Shown here piece by piece: positions 1 through 11,333 of a stretch of 64,000 bases of DNA. Below the pieces are notes generated by a model. That model was not told the DNA's origin, made no database searches, and was given only the letters and a program-made list of their open reading frames with translations. The stretch comes from Ahaetulla prasina (taxonomy: Eukaryota > Chordata > Lepidosauria > Squamata > Colubridae). A program made the position numbers and the translations under genes. Each line of letters begins with the position of its first letter. The stretch's first letter is position 1. The DNA lies in the NCBI RefSeq assembly GCF_028640845.1, contig NC_080539.1, positions 180,805,459 through 180,869,458 of the forward strand. The letters run 5' to 3'.

Positions 1-126
1 ATGGAGTCACTGAAGCAGTAGACATGAGTTTACCATCCAGAGGATGGTAGAGGACAGGAAGGCCTGGAGGAATGTTGTCCATGTGGTCACGATGAGTCGG
101 AAACGACTTCGCAACTAACAACAACA
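1..126 (+). mobile_element. Bov-B (RTE-clade) LINE, 3' end
   Basis: The sequence matches the well-known end of Bov-B: an open frame ending DRKAWRN... and RKRLRN with a stop at 116-118, the phrase GAGTCGGAAACGACTTCGCA and an (ACA)n tail to about 126. Only the terminal stretch is inside the window. Bov-B is very common in squamates. Confidence 0.8.
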
Positions 127-2109
127 ACATTCCTCAATATTCGTGAGGTAGTCAGATTTTTTTTTTTAAAGTAAAAGTGGAAATATCTAATTTGAAAAAT
201 AATGTTGAACCAAGAGGGCATTAGAATACTTTTACCACAGCAATTTGCATTCTAAATTTAAATAGCAAAATTTGGAATACATCAAGAAAGGTATGAAATT
301 CTGTTCATGGTTTTGCACTAATTACATTCTTATTCATTTATATACTTTGCTCTATATTTATTTATATACTTTGTTTACAATGCCCTATGAAAGCATAATA
401 TTTTTAAGAGAAGAAATACTATGGACCGGTATGTATTTTAAGAATACGTCAAAGCAGTTACCCATAATCCAGACACTCAGATACAAATCAGTGAAACAGT
501 TTTAAAACATCCTGTGACAAAACCGATTTTATATCAAGTAATATCAATAGATTTTACTCCATTCGCTTTTTTGAGTTTTTTAAATGCATCTAGTTGGGTT
601 TTGTATGTAGGACTAGATCAACTACTCCTGTATTAGGAGTAGGTATACTGAACTCAAACAACATACAACAGCGGTAACTGAAAATTTTTACAGTTTATGT
701 TATCAAAATAATTAACCAATTGTTTTTAGCAACAATAATGACTACACAAGCAATATTATGTCCTAAAAAGTGGAATTATACAAGATGAAAGGAGATCAAA
801 AAAGTCCAAACATCCTATTATTATATGGTATTACTGCGGTGCAATGTACATAATGAAATGTTACATTATCAAATTACGCTAAAAAGACATCTCAGTTACA
901 ACTCAGCTCAACTCTGCTGTATATAATTTTAAAATATGCATGAATATGTAGAAACCACCAAACAATGGCCTTAGATAAGCTAAACAAACATGATATATAA
1001 TCTAATTATTTGTCTAGTATTTCTTTCTCTGTAGTACAGCCTTTGAGAAACCTAAAAATGTCATTTATAGGAAATTATAACTGGTATAAAGATATTCTGT
1101 CTCCCACTAATTAAGTGATATTTGATATTGAGCTAATTAGAAATGCTGTTGGTGACACTATATATTCTCCAAACTCTAGCCAATGAACGAATCCCCATAG
1201 ATATATTTTGGCCTTTTTAAAAAGCCAATTCTTTATTTTTTTTTTCTGTTTACCCAATTTAAGCACCATTTTAAAGCAATTGGTTTCAGCACCAAATCAA
1301 AACTGGCTACGTCTGAAACACACCCATATTGGCACAAAAATAGCCTTTTCAGCAATATTTGGTTTCAAATAATAATGGAGGTGAATTCCTAGAAAGATAG
1401 AATATTGAATTCATATGAATCAACAATAATTGGGGATTGTTATTTTTGAAAAACCTGGCTGCTCTTTTCTTGTTGTAAAATTCATATAGCATTATAGACA
1501 AGATGATGATGATGTCCTTTAAATTGCTTTCCGTGATGGCCATCTGCACATGGCAAAGTCTCTGTGTGTCCTGACATACCACCTACAATGAGCTATTTCT
1601 CAACTTTATCTAAAGGCCCATTGAGGAAATAATGCAGACCATGAGCATGATTAGTTCTGCTCAAAAATAGTTATCACAGGAACAACACAGTGAGGTTTAT
1701 TATGCACAGACTTTAGTTTTGCTATTTTGTTTTACCTCTTGATTTGGACAGATACGAAATTCAAACTAGGGCAAATGGTCAATAAAGAAAGTATTTGGCA
1801 AATGGAGAAACCAACATATTTCTTTTAAAATAATTTTCCTCACATAGCATCAAATTATTTCCAGTTGAGAATGCCAATTTATTTTTTTATTTTGTTAAAG
1901 ACACCTGTTGACTTAATGCAATAATAGCTTCATAACCTCAAAGAAACTCACGGTTTTCTATATTTTAATGTTTCAGCATAAAGCAATATTATATTTTGAC
2001 TTTTTATATTGTCAGCACAGTTCATCTTAAATTAGCAACATGTATGGAAGAAAGAAAGAAAGAACTGTATCTACAAATGACATAGTTGTATACTTTAAGT
2101 GAAGATACA
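127..2109. other. AT-rich last intron of SUPT3H, no gene seen
   Basis: No exon, RNA gene or clear repeat was recognised. The expected final SUPT3H exon was searched for on the minus strand and not found. Short open frames here (for example at 272-505 and 1349-1582) lack any family resemblance. Confidence 0.5.
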
Positions 2110-2117
2110 CTATAGAG

Positions 2118-2241
2118 CAGGAATGTCAAACTCACGGTCCGCGGGCCAGATGCATCCTGTGTTGGCCACGCCCACCCCTGGTTTAGCAAAGGGGAAAAAA
2201 GTTTAGATATATCACGTGACGACGTGAGTTTGACACCCCTG
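2118..2241. mobile_element. hAT-type MITE with 8-bp target duplication
   Basis: The 124-bp element starts CAGGAATGTCAAACTCAC and ends GTGAGTTTGACACCCCTG, which are inverted repeats. It is flanked on both sides by the identical octamer CTATAGAG (2110-2117 and 2242-2249). An 8-bp duplication and CAG/CTG ends are typical of hAT elements. It is too short to encode a transposase. Confidence 0.9.
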
Positions 2242-2917
2242 CTATAGAGTGTCAGCAAAGGGAAGAAACATAGAAATATCTGTAATTATGTATGTACTGA
2301 AATGATGTTAACTGCATTACTTTTAATGATTTAATTTTCCTGTATTAGCTTCCTTGATTGGCAAACACAGTAAAATTTAAAAGCTAATTCTTCTGCATCA
2401 ATTTTCCATTTGCATTATAAGTAACAAATTGTTAACTGGCAAAGCCCTAATTCAGGCATGAAACATAAATCACAAACTCAGGCAGAGGCAGTGGAGACAC
2501 TAATCTCTTGATTAGTTCAAATGCAAACAACAACAACAACATTTTGGGTAAATTCCCTATTGTAACACCCTAATTATATTTTAAACAAATATCTCTGAGT
2601 GCAGAGATAATGGGGAAGACTCTTGCAGTAGATTCCTTGAAACACACCTATGCTATGAGATCACCCATAGAAAATACCAACCCAGAAACAAGAAGAGGGA
2701 CTTCACAAACATTGGGCGATCTTTCATCTCAACCTTTCCCACCCCCCAATAACTGTACTCTAAAGTGACTAATACTATACATGTATTGGTGTGGACTTAA
2801 AACGTAAAGCTTAGAATGTATAAGTTGGCATTTGATATCAAACTGTTAATTGCTATATTGCACATTATTCCATGATTAATTTCCTCCATACACTAAACCA
2901 GTGGAAATTGTCTAGAG

Positions 2918-3038
2918 CAAAGGTCTGCAAACTTGGTTCTTTTAAGACTTGTGGACTTCAACTCCCAGCTTTGCTGGCTGAGGAACTCTGGGAGTTGAAG
3001 TCCACAAGTCTTAAAAAAGCCAAGTTTGCAGACCCCTG
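2918..3038. mobile_element. Palindromic hAT-type MITE
   Basis: The 121-bp element has ends CAAAGGTCTGCAAACTTGG and CCAAGTTTGCAGACCCCTG, and is nearly palindromic throughout, with arms meeting around the CTGGCTGAGG centre. Flanking octamers GTCTAGAG (2910-2917) and TCCTAGAG (3039-3046) match at six of eight positions, a decayed target duplication. The interior phrase GACTTCAACTCCCAG also occurs, altered, in the element at 49957. Confidence 0.8.
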
Positions 3039-3274
3039 TCCTAGAGTCAACTTCTACCTTGAAGCATACTGTCTGTTGTGTGACTTTTCCACAGAATACC
3101 CTGATCCTTATACATCAATCCAAGTGAGGTCTGAGAAGAAGTGCATTGTTACAACTTAACCTGTCAACTATAGGCAGCACTAGAGTCACATTCACACATC
3201 CCCTAGCTATCTGTATCAAGCTTTTCAAATCTGTCCAGTCAAGAAAGTTAGGTTCCGTTGAATTCAACTTAATG

Positions 3275-3438
3275 TAGCAGTCCTCAACCCCCAGACCGTG
3301 GCCCATTACTGGGCTGCAGCCCATTGGGACCCGGCCATGCAAGTGGCAGGTGAGGAAGTGCGTGAAGCTCCATTTGTGCAAGCAGCTATCCTCCCCCGCC
3401 CCATTGGTCTATGGAGTCAGAAAGGTTGGGGACCACTG
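3275..3438. mobile_element. hAT-type MITE (CAGTGGTCCCCAACC ends)
   Basis: The 164-bp element runs from TAGCAGTCCTCAACCCCC to AGGTTGGGGACCACTG and is flanked by the exact octamer ACTTAATG (3267-3274 and 3439-3446). The left end carries two or three extra bases before the canonical CAG. It is related in its ends to the element at 36500-36698. Confidence 0.85.
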
Positions 3439-3717
3439 ACTTAATGAATCTATAATAGGTTAGATCCTTTTAGGATTTGGGGCAAGAAAGAACTGACAGA
3501 GAAAGATTTTATCATTCTGTCTAGGATGCAAATCTATAATATATATATAAAGTAAATATTAGAATAAGTTATCTTAGATAATGAGTCAAAATCTGTTAAA
3601 AATAAAAGTGGGGGGGTTGGACAAAAGAGGTGCACACAACACATAGCAATTTTTGCTCCCTCAGTATTTTTTAGCTGCTTTCGTCTCCCTTTTCCCTAGA
3701 AGCTACTAAGCTTAAGA

Positions 3718-3957
3718 GTGCAGTGGTGGTGCAGTGGTTAGAATGCAGTACTGCAGGCTACGTCTGCTGATCACTGGCTGCCAGCAGTTTGGCAGTTCAG
3801 GTCTCACTGGCTCAAGGTTGGATCAGCCTTCCATCCTTCCGAGGTTGGTAAAATGAGGATCCAGATTGTGGGGGACAATATGCTGACTCTGAAAACTGCT
3901 TACAGAGGGCTGTAAAGCACTGTGAAGCGGTATAAGTGCTATTGTTATTGCTACTAC
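3718..3957 (+). mobile_element. Sauria-type SINE (tRNA head, Bov-B-like tail)
   Basis: It has a tRNA-like head with A-box-like GTGCAGTGGTTAGAATG, a B-box-like TTTGGCAGTTCAGGTCTCA, the phrase AAAATGAGGATCCAGATTGT, and a tail ending in TGCTATTGTTATTGCTACT. This order matches the Sauria SINE as I remember it, which uses Bov-B machinery. Confidence 0.85.
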
Positions 3958-4319
3958 CCCAATTTTGCACCCGTTTATATAATGTAATATTATTGGATGA
4001 AGTCATTTTATCTAAGAAATATATTTCAAGTTTCTGAATACTGCATATTTATTATTTATTTAAGCATTAAAGTCCCAATTCTCCAATAATGTGTGCATGT
4101 TGAAAAGATTAAATCTTGGGCTAAATTAGAGTCCCTCCCTTAGCAGCTAGCTAGGTGCTGCTGCTACCCACCTGCTGCTCATAAACGAATTAAGATTTTT
4201 TTTATAATCCCTTCTTCCTCAATAGCCACCTTTATTATTTCCTAATAGGATTGTATAGAGTATTTTTAAAAAGTGTGATTCACATTACTGTCAGTAAAGC
4301 ATCTCTCCTCAAAATGACT

Positions 4320-4440
4320 GAGAGCCAGTATAGTACAGTGGTTCTGGTGTTAGACTAGTAGAGGTACCCATTTACTCCCATTAATAGGAATTCACTGGGA
4401 GTCTTTGGGTCAGCCACCAGCCCAACCTAGGGACAAACAT
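4320..4440 (+). mobile_element. Old tRNA-derived SINE fragment
   Basis: A head resembling tRNA (GTACAGTGGTTCTGGTGTTA with GACTAG after it) is followed by the phrase GGGTCAGCCACCAGCCCAAC. This is the common older squamate SINE type with a 'leads to tRNA pocket then CCAACCTA' layout. It is strongly diverged. Confidence 0.5.
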
Positions 4441-4570
4441 TTCTTCCTTAAATAAGAATTAATACATACCATTATTTGATATTTATTTGTTATATTTATA
4501 TTCCATCTTTCCTCTAGGAGTCCCAGATTGATTCACAAAATAACACTGTTACAAGATCTAAAATGATGCT

Positions 4571-4830
4571 TTCATTTTCACTGTTTATTTATTTAATTTA
4601 TATCCCTCTTTAATTTTTTTCTAAATAACTCAACCGGGTGAATATACTTAATATTCCTTCCTCCTCTTATTTTCCCCACAACAACCATTCTATGAGTGGG
4701 TTGGGCTGAAACAGAGTGACTAGTTAGCTTCAAGTCATACAAGATGAGTAAATTATAAAGATGAGTTAATAATAGTATCAGAATTGGAACAGATTGGTAA
4801 GAGACTATAATATTGACAAACACCAAGGAA
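4571..4830 (-). mobile_element. Old tRNA-derived SINE fragment, minus strand
   Basis: The reverse complement of the same SINE type as at 4320: CCCCACAACAACCATTCTAT followed by GGTTGGGCTGAAACAGAGTG reads as the central part on the minus strand. A T-rich 3' end lies at 4571-4620. Borders are approximate. Confidence 0.45.
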
Positions 4831-5373
4831 ACATTTTTTTGGACATTCTTCTGACACCATTCTTATAGCCTTATCCTTTATAAATGGAAATGCTTTGAAT
4901 ATTTAAAAAGAAATAGATAACTTTAAATACAACTTTATGCTTATGTGGAACTAAGATATTTTTTCAATTTCAATGTAAAATACTTCTTCAAGTACATTAC
5001 CGTCCTTCAAATGGTTTATGAAGTCTAAGTCATTAAGAACCTTTAAATGTATGACTTAAGGAATAAATCTTCATTAGAAAATTGATCAATCCGCTAATTT
5101 TAGAATATTTAAATTGTTTAAAGTTGACACTAGGAGTACTCCAAACAAAAATATTTAAACATTAAAAATATTTAAAACAAAAATTATCTTCCTTTGCCCT
5201 AAACGAAAGAAAAATATTGTTTCGTTCCCCCAAAGAATTATTCCATTTTTAAAGAAAACTAAAGTTGCCACAAATTGCACTCAATAATTCCAAGGCTTCT
5301 TCATTTGACCACTTGAAAATCAAACTTCTCTAAGATTATAAATATAGCTTCTTAAATCTTTGTTATTACATAC
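4831..5373. other. AT-rich intron, no feature seen
   Basis: Unique-looking AT-rich intronic sequence just below the exon at 5374-5481. Nothing else was recognised. Confidence 0.4.
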
Positions 5374-5481
5374 TGTGTAAGGGGAAAGGGGTCCAATCTT
5401 GTGGCCGTAGCGCCGAATGGCCTCTCTGATGTGGGCCGGCTGGATGGCATCACTCTGGGCTTCTGCACAAGCTGCAGTACT
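5374..5481 (-). CDS. SUPT3H: SUPT3H exon: C-terminal histone-fold helix
   Basis: The 108-base, phase 0-0 exon encodes residues 265-300, [20 protein letters not shown] followed by [16 protein letters not shown]. The [15 protein letters not shown] stretch is loop 2 and helix 3 of the second histone fold. The acceptor is gttgttgctgcag and the donor the strong gtatgt. In the human protein a short tail beginning Asn-Ala-Tyr follows. That last exon was looked for between 1 and 5373 and not found, so it probably lies before the window start. If the donor were ignored the frame would run 17 further codons to a stop at about 5320. Confidence 0.95.
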
Positions 5482-6435
5482 CTGCAGCAACAACATCAAC
5501 AACAACAAAGCACATTCATTGTTATTAAGTCGAAAACATAACAAACACACACTGTGAATTAATTAACAAAATTGATCTTTTGTAGAATTTGCTTATTTCT
5601 TTTGAAGAGACAATCATTGTCACACCGTTCACTTTAAAATAAAACTAAATTTCCATAAACAGAGCAAAAAGGAAATTTTATCATAGAAGATAAAAATTAC
5701 TTATACAACACATGAAGAACAGGAAGAATAGCATTTTCCTTGGGGGGGGGGAGTGTTGGAAGCAACCAACATTAAAACTATAAGTCCATAGAGAACCTAA
5801 GAGGAACCTTTGTGCCTCAACTGGGGCTTAGAATGGGTTCACCAGATTGACCACTTCTGATGTTACTAAAAGCCGAGCTTTTTCTTTAGGTCAAGAAAAT
5901 AAAAGCATTCATTGTTTGGTATGATTAACTCTAGCAAAATTCTTCTGATTTTCCTAAAGGGTAGTCTTTTATCTCCCCTACATGCAATTTTGTAAAAATT
6001 GTACTTGTGAAGCTTTCTTAGTAAGTCAAGTGATACCAGTGCTTAGATTTGCCACTTTACTCATATTATGTGATTCAGTGTATAAAGTGGATTTGTAATG
6101 CTTTCAATGATTGCTGAAATGCCCAATGTGTGATGAGAAAATCTTTTCTGATAGTGATAGGGATTCCTAGCTAAATGAGATCTTAAATGAAATCTCAATT
6201 TGTGCTTGCAGTAGCGCTGCCACAAAAATGTGTGTGTATGTGTGTGTGTGTGTGTTCCAACAGATGGCCTAATTTATGTTTGCATCTATAATATCACATT
6301 ATATATCTATGGTGCCAAGCTAACATATATTTATTCTGCTCAAAGACTACTAACATTTTCCAAAAGAGGCTTTGTTGAGCAATATTTACTATCAGACACA
6401 GACTACTTATCTATGATTCTGGCATTTACATAGTA
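5482..6435. other. Intron with a short (TG)n repeat
   Basis: AT-rich intron with a short TG run at about 6230-6255. No exon or mobile element was recognised. Confidence 0.4.
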
Positions 6436-6795
6436 CAAATAATCCTCGATTTATAACAGTTTGTTAATGACAGTCCAAAGTTGCAACAGCAATGGAAAAA
6501 GTGACTTATAACTATTTTGTAGCCCAGGTCAAGCGATCAAAATTCACTTGGCAATAACTCTTATTTATGGTGGTGGCAGTGCCCCAGGGTCATGCATTCA
6601 TCTTTTGTAACCTTCTGACAAGCGAAGTCAAATGGGAAGACAGATTCACTTAGCAACCATATTAGAAACTTAACAAATTTACTTAACAATTGTTGCAAGA
6701 AAGGTTGTACAATGGGGCGAAATTCACTTAACTGTCTCACTTAGCAACACAAATTTTGGGTTCAATTTTGGACATAAGTTAAGGACCACCTGTAT
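6436..6795. mobile_element. MITE of the 'cacttagcaac' family, about 360 bp
   Basis: The ends are inverted repeats: AATAATCCTCGATTTATAAC on the left and the complement of AAGTTAAGGACCACCTGTA on the right (consensus form about CAGGTAGTCCTCGACTTA). Inside, phrases such as TTCACTTAGCAACCAT and TTCACTTAACTGTCTCACTT repeat. I know this as a frequent squamate interspersed element but cannot assign a superfamily; the target duplication is unclear. A related copy lies at 33845-34255. Confidence 0.65.
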
Positions 6796-6899
6796 TTCAT
6801 TTTCAAGCAACATTTGTTTCAGGCTAGAACTCATAAATAAATAAATAAATCATTTCTAATAATCCAAAACTTATTTCATTTTTTAATCTTATTTATTTT

Positions 6900-7027
6900 A
6901 TTTATCCCTTCATGTATTATTTTGTTATTATTTTAAATCTCAATTTAGACTAATTTTACATTTGAATGTAAAAGTAGTCTAAACTGAGATTTAAAATAAT
7001 AACAAAACAATGCATGAAGGGATAAAT
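6900..7027. repeat. 128-bp palindrome (inverted repeat)
   Basis: The two arms, about 62 bases each, are reverse complements with about four mismatches and a centre at TTTGAATG (6961-6968). The left arm begins ATTTATCCCTTCATGTATTA and the right arm ends ATGCATGAAGGGATAAAT. No target duplication was noticed. It may be a small foldback MITE. Confidence 0.85.
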
Positions 7028-8036
7028 TTGAATGACTAGAAGTTTTTTAATGGATTTGGGAAAACATATTCTATCCAAAATGAATCTTCATGGGAAAATT
7101 ATTCCAAAACTGCAGCATAATAAGGAAATTGATCTCGTTGGAACACAGTCACAAGATCACCTAAAATGGCTGTCATATCTCATATAAACAAATCATAACT
7201 TCCAAAGCAACTTAGATTTCCATATGCATTCCATTCCAATTTCCATTTGGCAGCATATATTTGGCAGTACAAAAATGAAACATGTGCTGGGTATTAATTG
7301 ATTGATTGGTTTTTAATCAAATGCCAACAGCTTTGGGTAGCTTACAAATGGTTAGCAACAGAAAGAAGGCAAACATTAAAAGACAAGCATGATAAGGAGG
7401 AAAAGGAGAATTATATGTATTAAACTTTCCACTGTGATTAGCTAAGCCTCACATAATCCTACTCTATCTATGCCTTAGTTTAATAGTTTTTCTATATTCC
7501 TATGTTTCTATATTTTCTATATTCCACCTTTCTATTCAGACTAGATTCCCAAGGTAACTTATATTTCAAAACATTCACACACAAAGATAAAAATTATTAT
7601 ACTTCAATGAAACAGGAATGTGTAGCTACCTGGATCCAAAGGAGAAATATGCTTCAGAGGGGACACTAATGTCCTAGCTATACCTGTCAGTATACCTATA
7701 GCTATACCTAGCTATACACTGATGTCCTAGCTAGACCTGCTTCCGTAAAGAAGGCAGAAATTGAAGGCAGGGAGTACCTGATAAGCAGGTCATCTTCAGA
7801 AGGACCTTTCCTTTAGGCCTTATGATTCAGACAGATCCTTAACAGTTACTCCCAAGCATCATACTGAGTGTCTGACTAGATGGTCTGCAAACCTCTTCAA
7901 TACTTGTTTTTTAGCTGTCACCTGACACTTAAGCATACTGAAAGACCTGCACACTGTAGAGATAAGCTTTTCCGGAGGACAGAATACACATTTGGAGGAG
8001 CTGAAATATTTGATTGTCTCCTTTGTTTTAACTTAC
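7028..8036. other. Intron below the Pro-rich exon
   Basis: Mostly unique intron. The stretch near 7495-7560 loosely resembles an old LINE or SINE tail on the minus strand (CCACCTTTCTATTCAGACTA), but I would not assign a family. A small local duplication of the phrase TACCTGTCAG/TAGCTATACC occurs at about 7676-7735. Confidence 0.35.
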
Positions 8037-8222
8037 TTTCTTCTTCTTTCGCTGTTTGACTTTGGAAGAATCTTGTCCAGTGCTGCCATTCCCCATAGTC
8101 CCAGACTGAATTTTCCCAAGGTACTGCAGGCCCATTGATGGCAGGGTGGGTGTTGGTGGTGGAGTATTTTCAGGTGAATCAGGATTACTTTTCATACTTG
8201 CAGTCTGCCCTAAAATATGCAT
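8037..8222 (-). CDS. SUPT3H: SUPT3H exon: Pro-rich linker with Lys-rich end
   Basis: The 186-base, phase 0-0 exon encodes residues 203-264. It begins MHILGQTASMKSNPDSPENT, has a Pro/Thr-rich middle (PPPTPTLP), a Gly/Ser segment, and ends KVKQRKKKK. It falls between helix 2 and the last part of the second histone fold, so it is an inserted, probably disordered loop. The terminal basic run could act as a nuclear localisation signal (inference). The acceptor is ctttttag and the donor the consensus GTAAGT. It is open, in frame and flanked by good sites. I am less sure that every SUPT3H isoform includes it, because the short human isoform I remember seems to lack it. Confidence 0.85.
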
Positions 8223-9754
8223 CTAAAAAGACAAAATTATTCCTTCACCTATTTTCTCTGAGTACATATACCAATCGTTCCATGTTTTAATGGTAGAAGA
8301 TGAATATGATCAGAAACTGGGGCATTCCAACAATTGCAACATTCCTTTCTGGAGCTGTTCCTTCCCAAACCTCCCTACTTCCAAAATCCAGAAGGATCCA
8401 GTATAGATAAGTTTCTGTTCTTCATAGAGATTATACTTGATTAAACTTCACTGCTGAATCTAAATGTATTCTAATATATATCCTAAATCATACAATTTGA
8501 ATCCAAATCTTTCTGGTGGAAGTCTAATAGTACTCAAAATATACAATAGTATTCCATAAATATATTTTTAGAAGATGTTCACTGTCCCTGCCACCAGATC
8601 TTCCATTTCTAAGATAAAATGGCAACTATAAGTATATGTAGGCATCAATAGACTCTAGGAGATTACTGTATTATAGCAAATAATAATAATAATTTCACTA
8701 TTTTTATAATATTATAATAATAATTGGAACATCTTACAGCCTGTGATGATACGTTTAACACCACAAAACATTAGCATCTGCCTATTCCAGGTCTTTGAGA
8801 AGCACTTGATGGATGGGACAAAAATACCAAATACAGCATGTGTCAGTTTTGGGGGTTTTCTGGAACGCTGACAGTATAAACATCTGGTTCATTATGTAAT
8901 GAACCATAATTTTATCTTTTAAAAAAACCCTGCTTTGGAACTATCTATATCTAGAGAAATTGCCTTAATAATTCTTAGATCCTTGGTTAGGATCTCAATT
9001 ATTACATTTTCACCAGTCTTTGACTATAAATCTACTTACAGATTATCTATATAACAATAATTGTTTTAAAAGAAATGGTATAGTTTGATTTTTCTTCTCA
9101 ATCTATTGCAAGATATTCCTTTGCAACAAAATAAGTATCAGTCTTTTGAGGTATATCAATTCTGAAACTAAAGTTGTGAATGCTAATACAAGTTTTATTA
9201 TAAATTTATAGTAATAGAATCTTGCAAGACTGTATGTGCTCCTCCCTCTAAACACACACACTTTATCTATTTGAGAACTAGAGGTCATGTCTAAGATGGT
9301 TTCTCAGGTTAAATGGCTGCAGTTTCTTCCTTCTGTTCCTCAAGGCTATTTCTACCTGCCTTTGCAGTAGGCATTGGCCACATATAGCCCTGACACGTCG
9401 TATTTCTATGTACAGGTCCTAGGATGGGCCCAGGAGGAAGAAAAAAAATGCTCACCTCTGAAAAGGAGTGATTGAATAAATGTTTTAGCATATATAGTTA
9501 GTTTCAATAGAAGAGATGAGGATTGAACTGTGGAGTCCTTGGTGTCCTTGAATTTAGTTTTGTTTGCAGCCATTTCATTTCCTGACTAGGTAACTTCATC
9601 AGTTAATTCCACTCTATAGGTTCATTTATATGCAGAAAGGTGTGGTGGGAGCCTTTTCAGGAAAAGTGAATTAGACCCCTTAGAGCTTCCATAAAAATTC
9701 CTGTTGAAATTTAAGTCCTTGTGATGAAATAAATTAATAAATTATACACTATAT
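8223..9754. other. Intron, no feature seen
   Basis: AT-rich intron between the exons at 8037-8222 and 11229-11333, with short AAT/ATT runs at about 8680-8725. Nothing else was recognised. Confidence 0.4.
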
Positions 9755-11205
9755 TCTGTAAGCTCCTGGAACACCGGGGAACTGCCAGAGGACTGGAAAA
9801 GAGCTGATGTAGTTCCCATATTCAAAAAAGGAAAAAAAAATAGATCCAGGAAACTATAGACCCATTATCCTGACCTCAATACCAGGGAAGATTCTGGAAA
9901 AGATAATCAAGCAACGAATCACCAAAAACCTAAAAGCAAACAAAGTAATAACCAAAAGCCAACACGGGTTTGTCAAAAACAAATTATGCCAGACTAATCT
10001 TATTTCATTCTTTGACAAAGTGACAAAATTAGTAGATCAGAGAAATGTTGTTGATATAATTTACTTGGCTTTCAGTAAGGCATTTGACAAAGTAGACCAT
10101 AACCTACTACTTGAAAAATAGAAAAATGTGGGTTAGACAGCATCATCACCAGATGGATTCATAACTGGCTAACCAACCGCATTCAACGTGTAGTCCTCAA
10201 TGGAACTGCATCTACATATCTACATGGAGGGAAGTATGCAGTGGGGTACCCCCAGGGTCTGTTTTAGGTCCAATACACTTCAACATCTTCATCAATGATT
10301 TGGACGAGGGGATAGATGGGGAACTCATCAAATCTGCAGATGACACCAAGCTAGCAGGAATAGCCAACACTCTGGAAGATAGGCTTAAGATACAGAAGGA
10401 TCTTGACAGACTTGAATGTTGGGCGCTATCTAACAAAATGAAATTCAATGGTGAAAAAGGAAGGTTCTGCATTTAGGCAAGAAAAACAAAATGCACAGGT
10501 ACAGTATATGTGGTACCTTACTCAATAGTGGTGACTGTGAGAGGAATGCTGGAGTCCTAGTGGACAATAACTTAAATATCAGCCAGCAGTATGCTGCAGC
10601 TGCCAAAAAAGCCAACACAGTTCTAGGCTGCATAAACAGAGGGATAGAATCAAGATCATGTGAAGTGTTAATATCACTTTATAATGCCTTGGTAAGGCCA
10701 CACTTGGGATACTGCATCCAGTTTTGGTTACCACGATGTAAAAAAGAGATTCTAGAAAGAGTGCAGAGAAGAGCAACAAAAATGATTAGGGGACTTGAGG
10801 ATAAAACATATAAAGAACAGTTGCTGGAACTGAATATGTCTAGTCTTATGAAAAGAAGGACTGGGGTGACATGATAGCAGTGTTCTAATATCTCAGGGGT
10901 TGCCATAAAGAATGAGTCAAACTATTCTCCAAAGCACCTCAGGGTAGAACAAGAAGCAATGGATGGAAAGTAATCAAGGACAGAAGCAACCTAGAACTAA
11001 GGACAAATTTCCTGACAGTTAGAACAATTAATCAGTGGAACAACTTGCCTCCAGAAGTTGTAAATGCTCCATCACTGGAACTTTTTAAGAAGAGATTAGA
11101 TAACCATTTGTCTGAAGTGGTGTAGAGTTTCCTGCCTAAGCAGGAGGTTGGATTAGAAGACCTCCAAGGTCCCTTCCAACTTTGTCAAATTATTAATTAT
11201 TAGCT
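9755..11205 (+). mobile_element. CR1 LINE, 5'-truncated, RT remnants
   Basis: A decayed copy of the reverse transcriptase half of a CR1 LINE. Recognisable pieces, in order: LTSIPGKILEKIIKQRI, KSQHGFVKN, AFSKAFDKVDHN (motif A region), GTPQG-type motif B near 10245, and ADDTKLAGIA (motif C region, with Ser in place of the usual aromatic residue before ADD) near 10337. The open frame at 10491-10874 is the conserved C-terminal part (VDNNLNISQQ ... RPHLGYCIQFW ... RVQRRATKMIRG). It ends with the typical CR1 3' region (TTGGATTAGAAGACCTCCAA) and an ATTATT tail. Frameshifts and stops make it inactive. Confidence 0.85.
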
Positions 11206-11228
11206 ATAAACTTTAAGGTCATATTTAC

Positions 11229-11333
11229 CTCAGAATGGTGATGCTGAATAAAAGTAGCAGATATTGCATGACTAAAAGGGTCACCAGCTTTCGGTATCAT
11301 ATCCTGCTTGACCAAAAGGGCCAAGTCCACCAA
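11229..11333 (-). CDS. SUPT3H: SUPT3H exon: histone fold 2, long helix
   Basis: The 105-base, phase 0-0 exon encodes residues 168-202, beginning [12 protein letters not shown] and running through the conserved [13 protein letters not shown] to His-His-His-Ser-Glu. It continues helix 2 of the second histone fold. The acceptor ttttccttag and donor gtaaat are clear. It lies directly downstream (plus coordinates) of a CR1 LINE that ends near 11205, so the retroposon stops only a few dozen bases short of the splice donor. Confidence 0.95.

Noticed and set aside
1..5373. Search for the last SUPT3H exon (tail beginning Asn-Ala-Tyr)
   Set aside because: No minus-strand match with a splice acceptor was found, so no exon is claimed.
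5461..5520. CAACAACATCAACAACAAC run next to a SUPT3H exon as a microsatellite
   Set aside because: Short and imperfect; on the minus strand it is the pyrimidine/GTT-rich tract just before the exon's acceptor.
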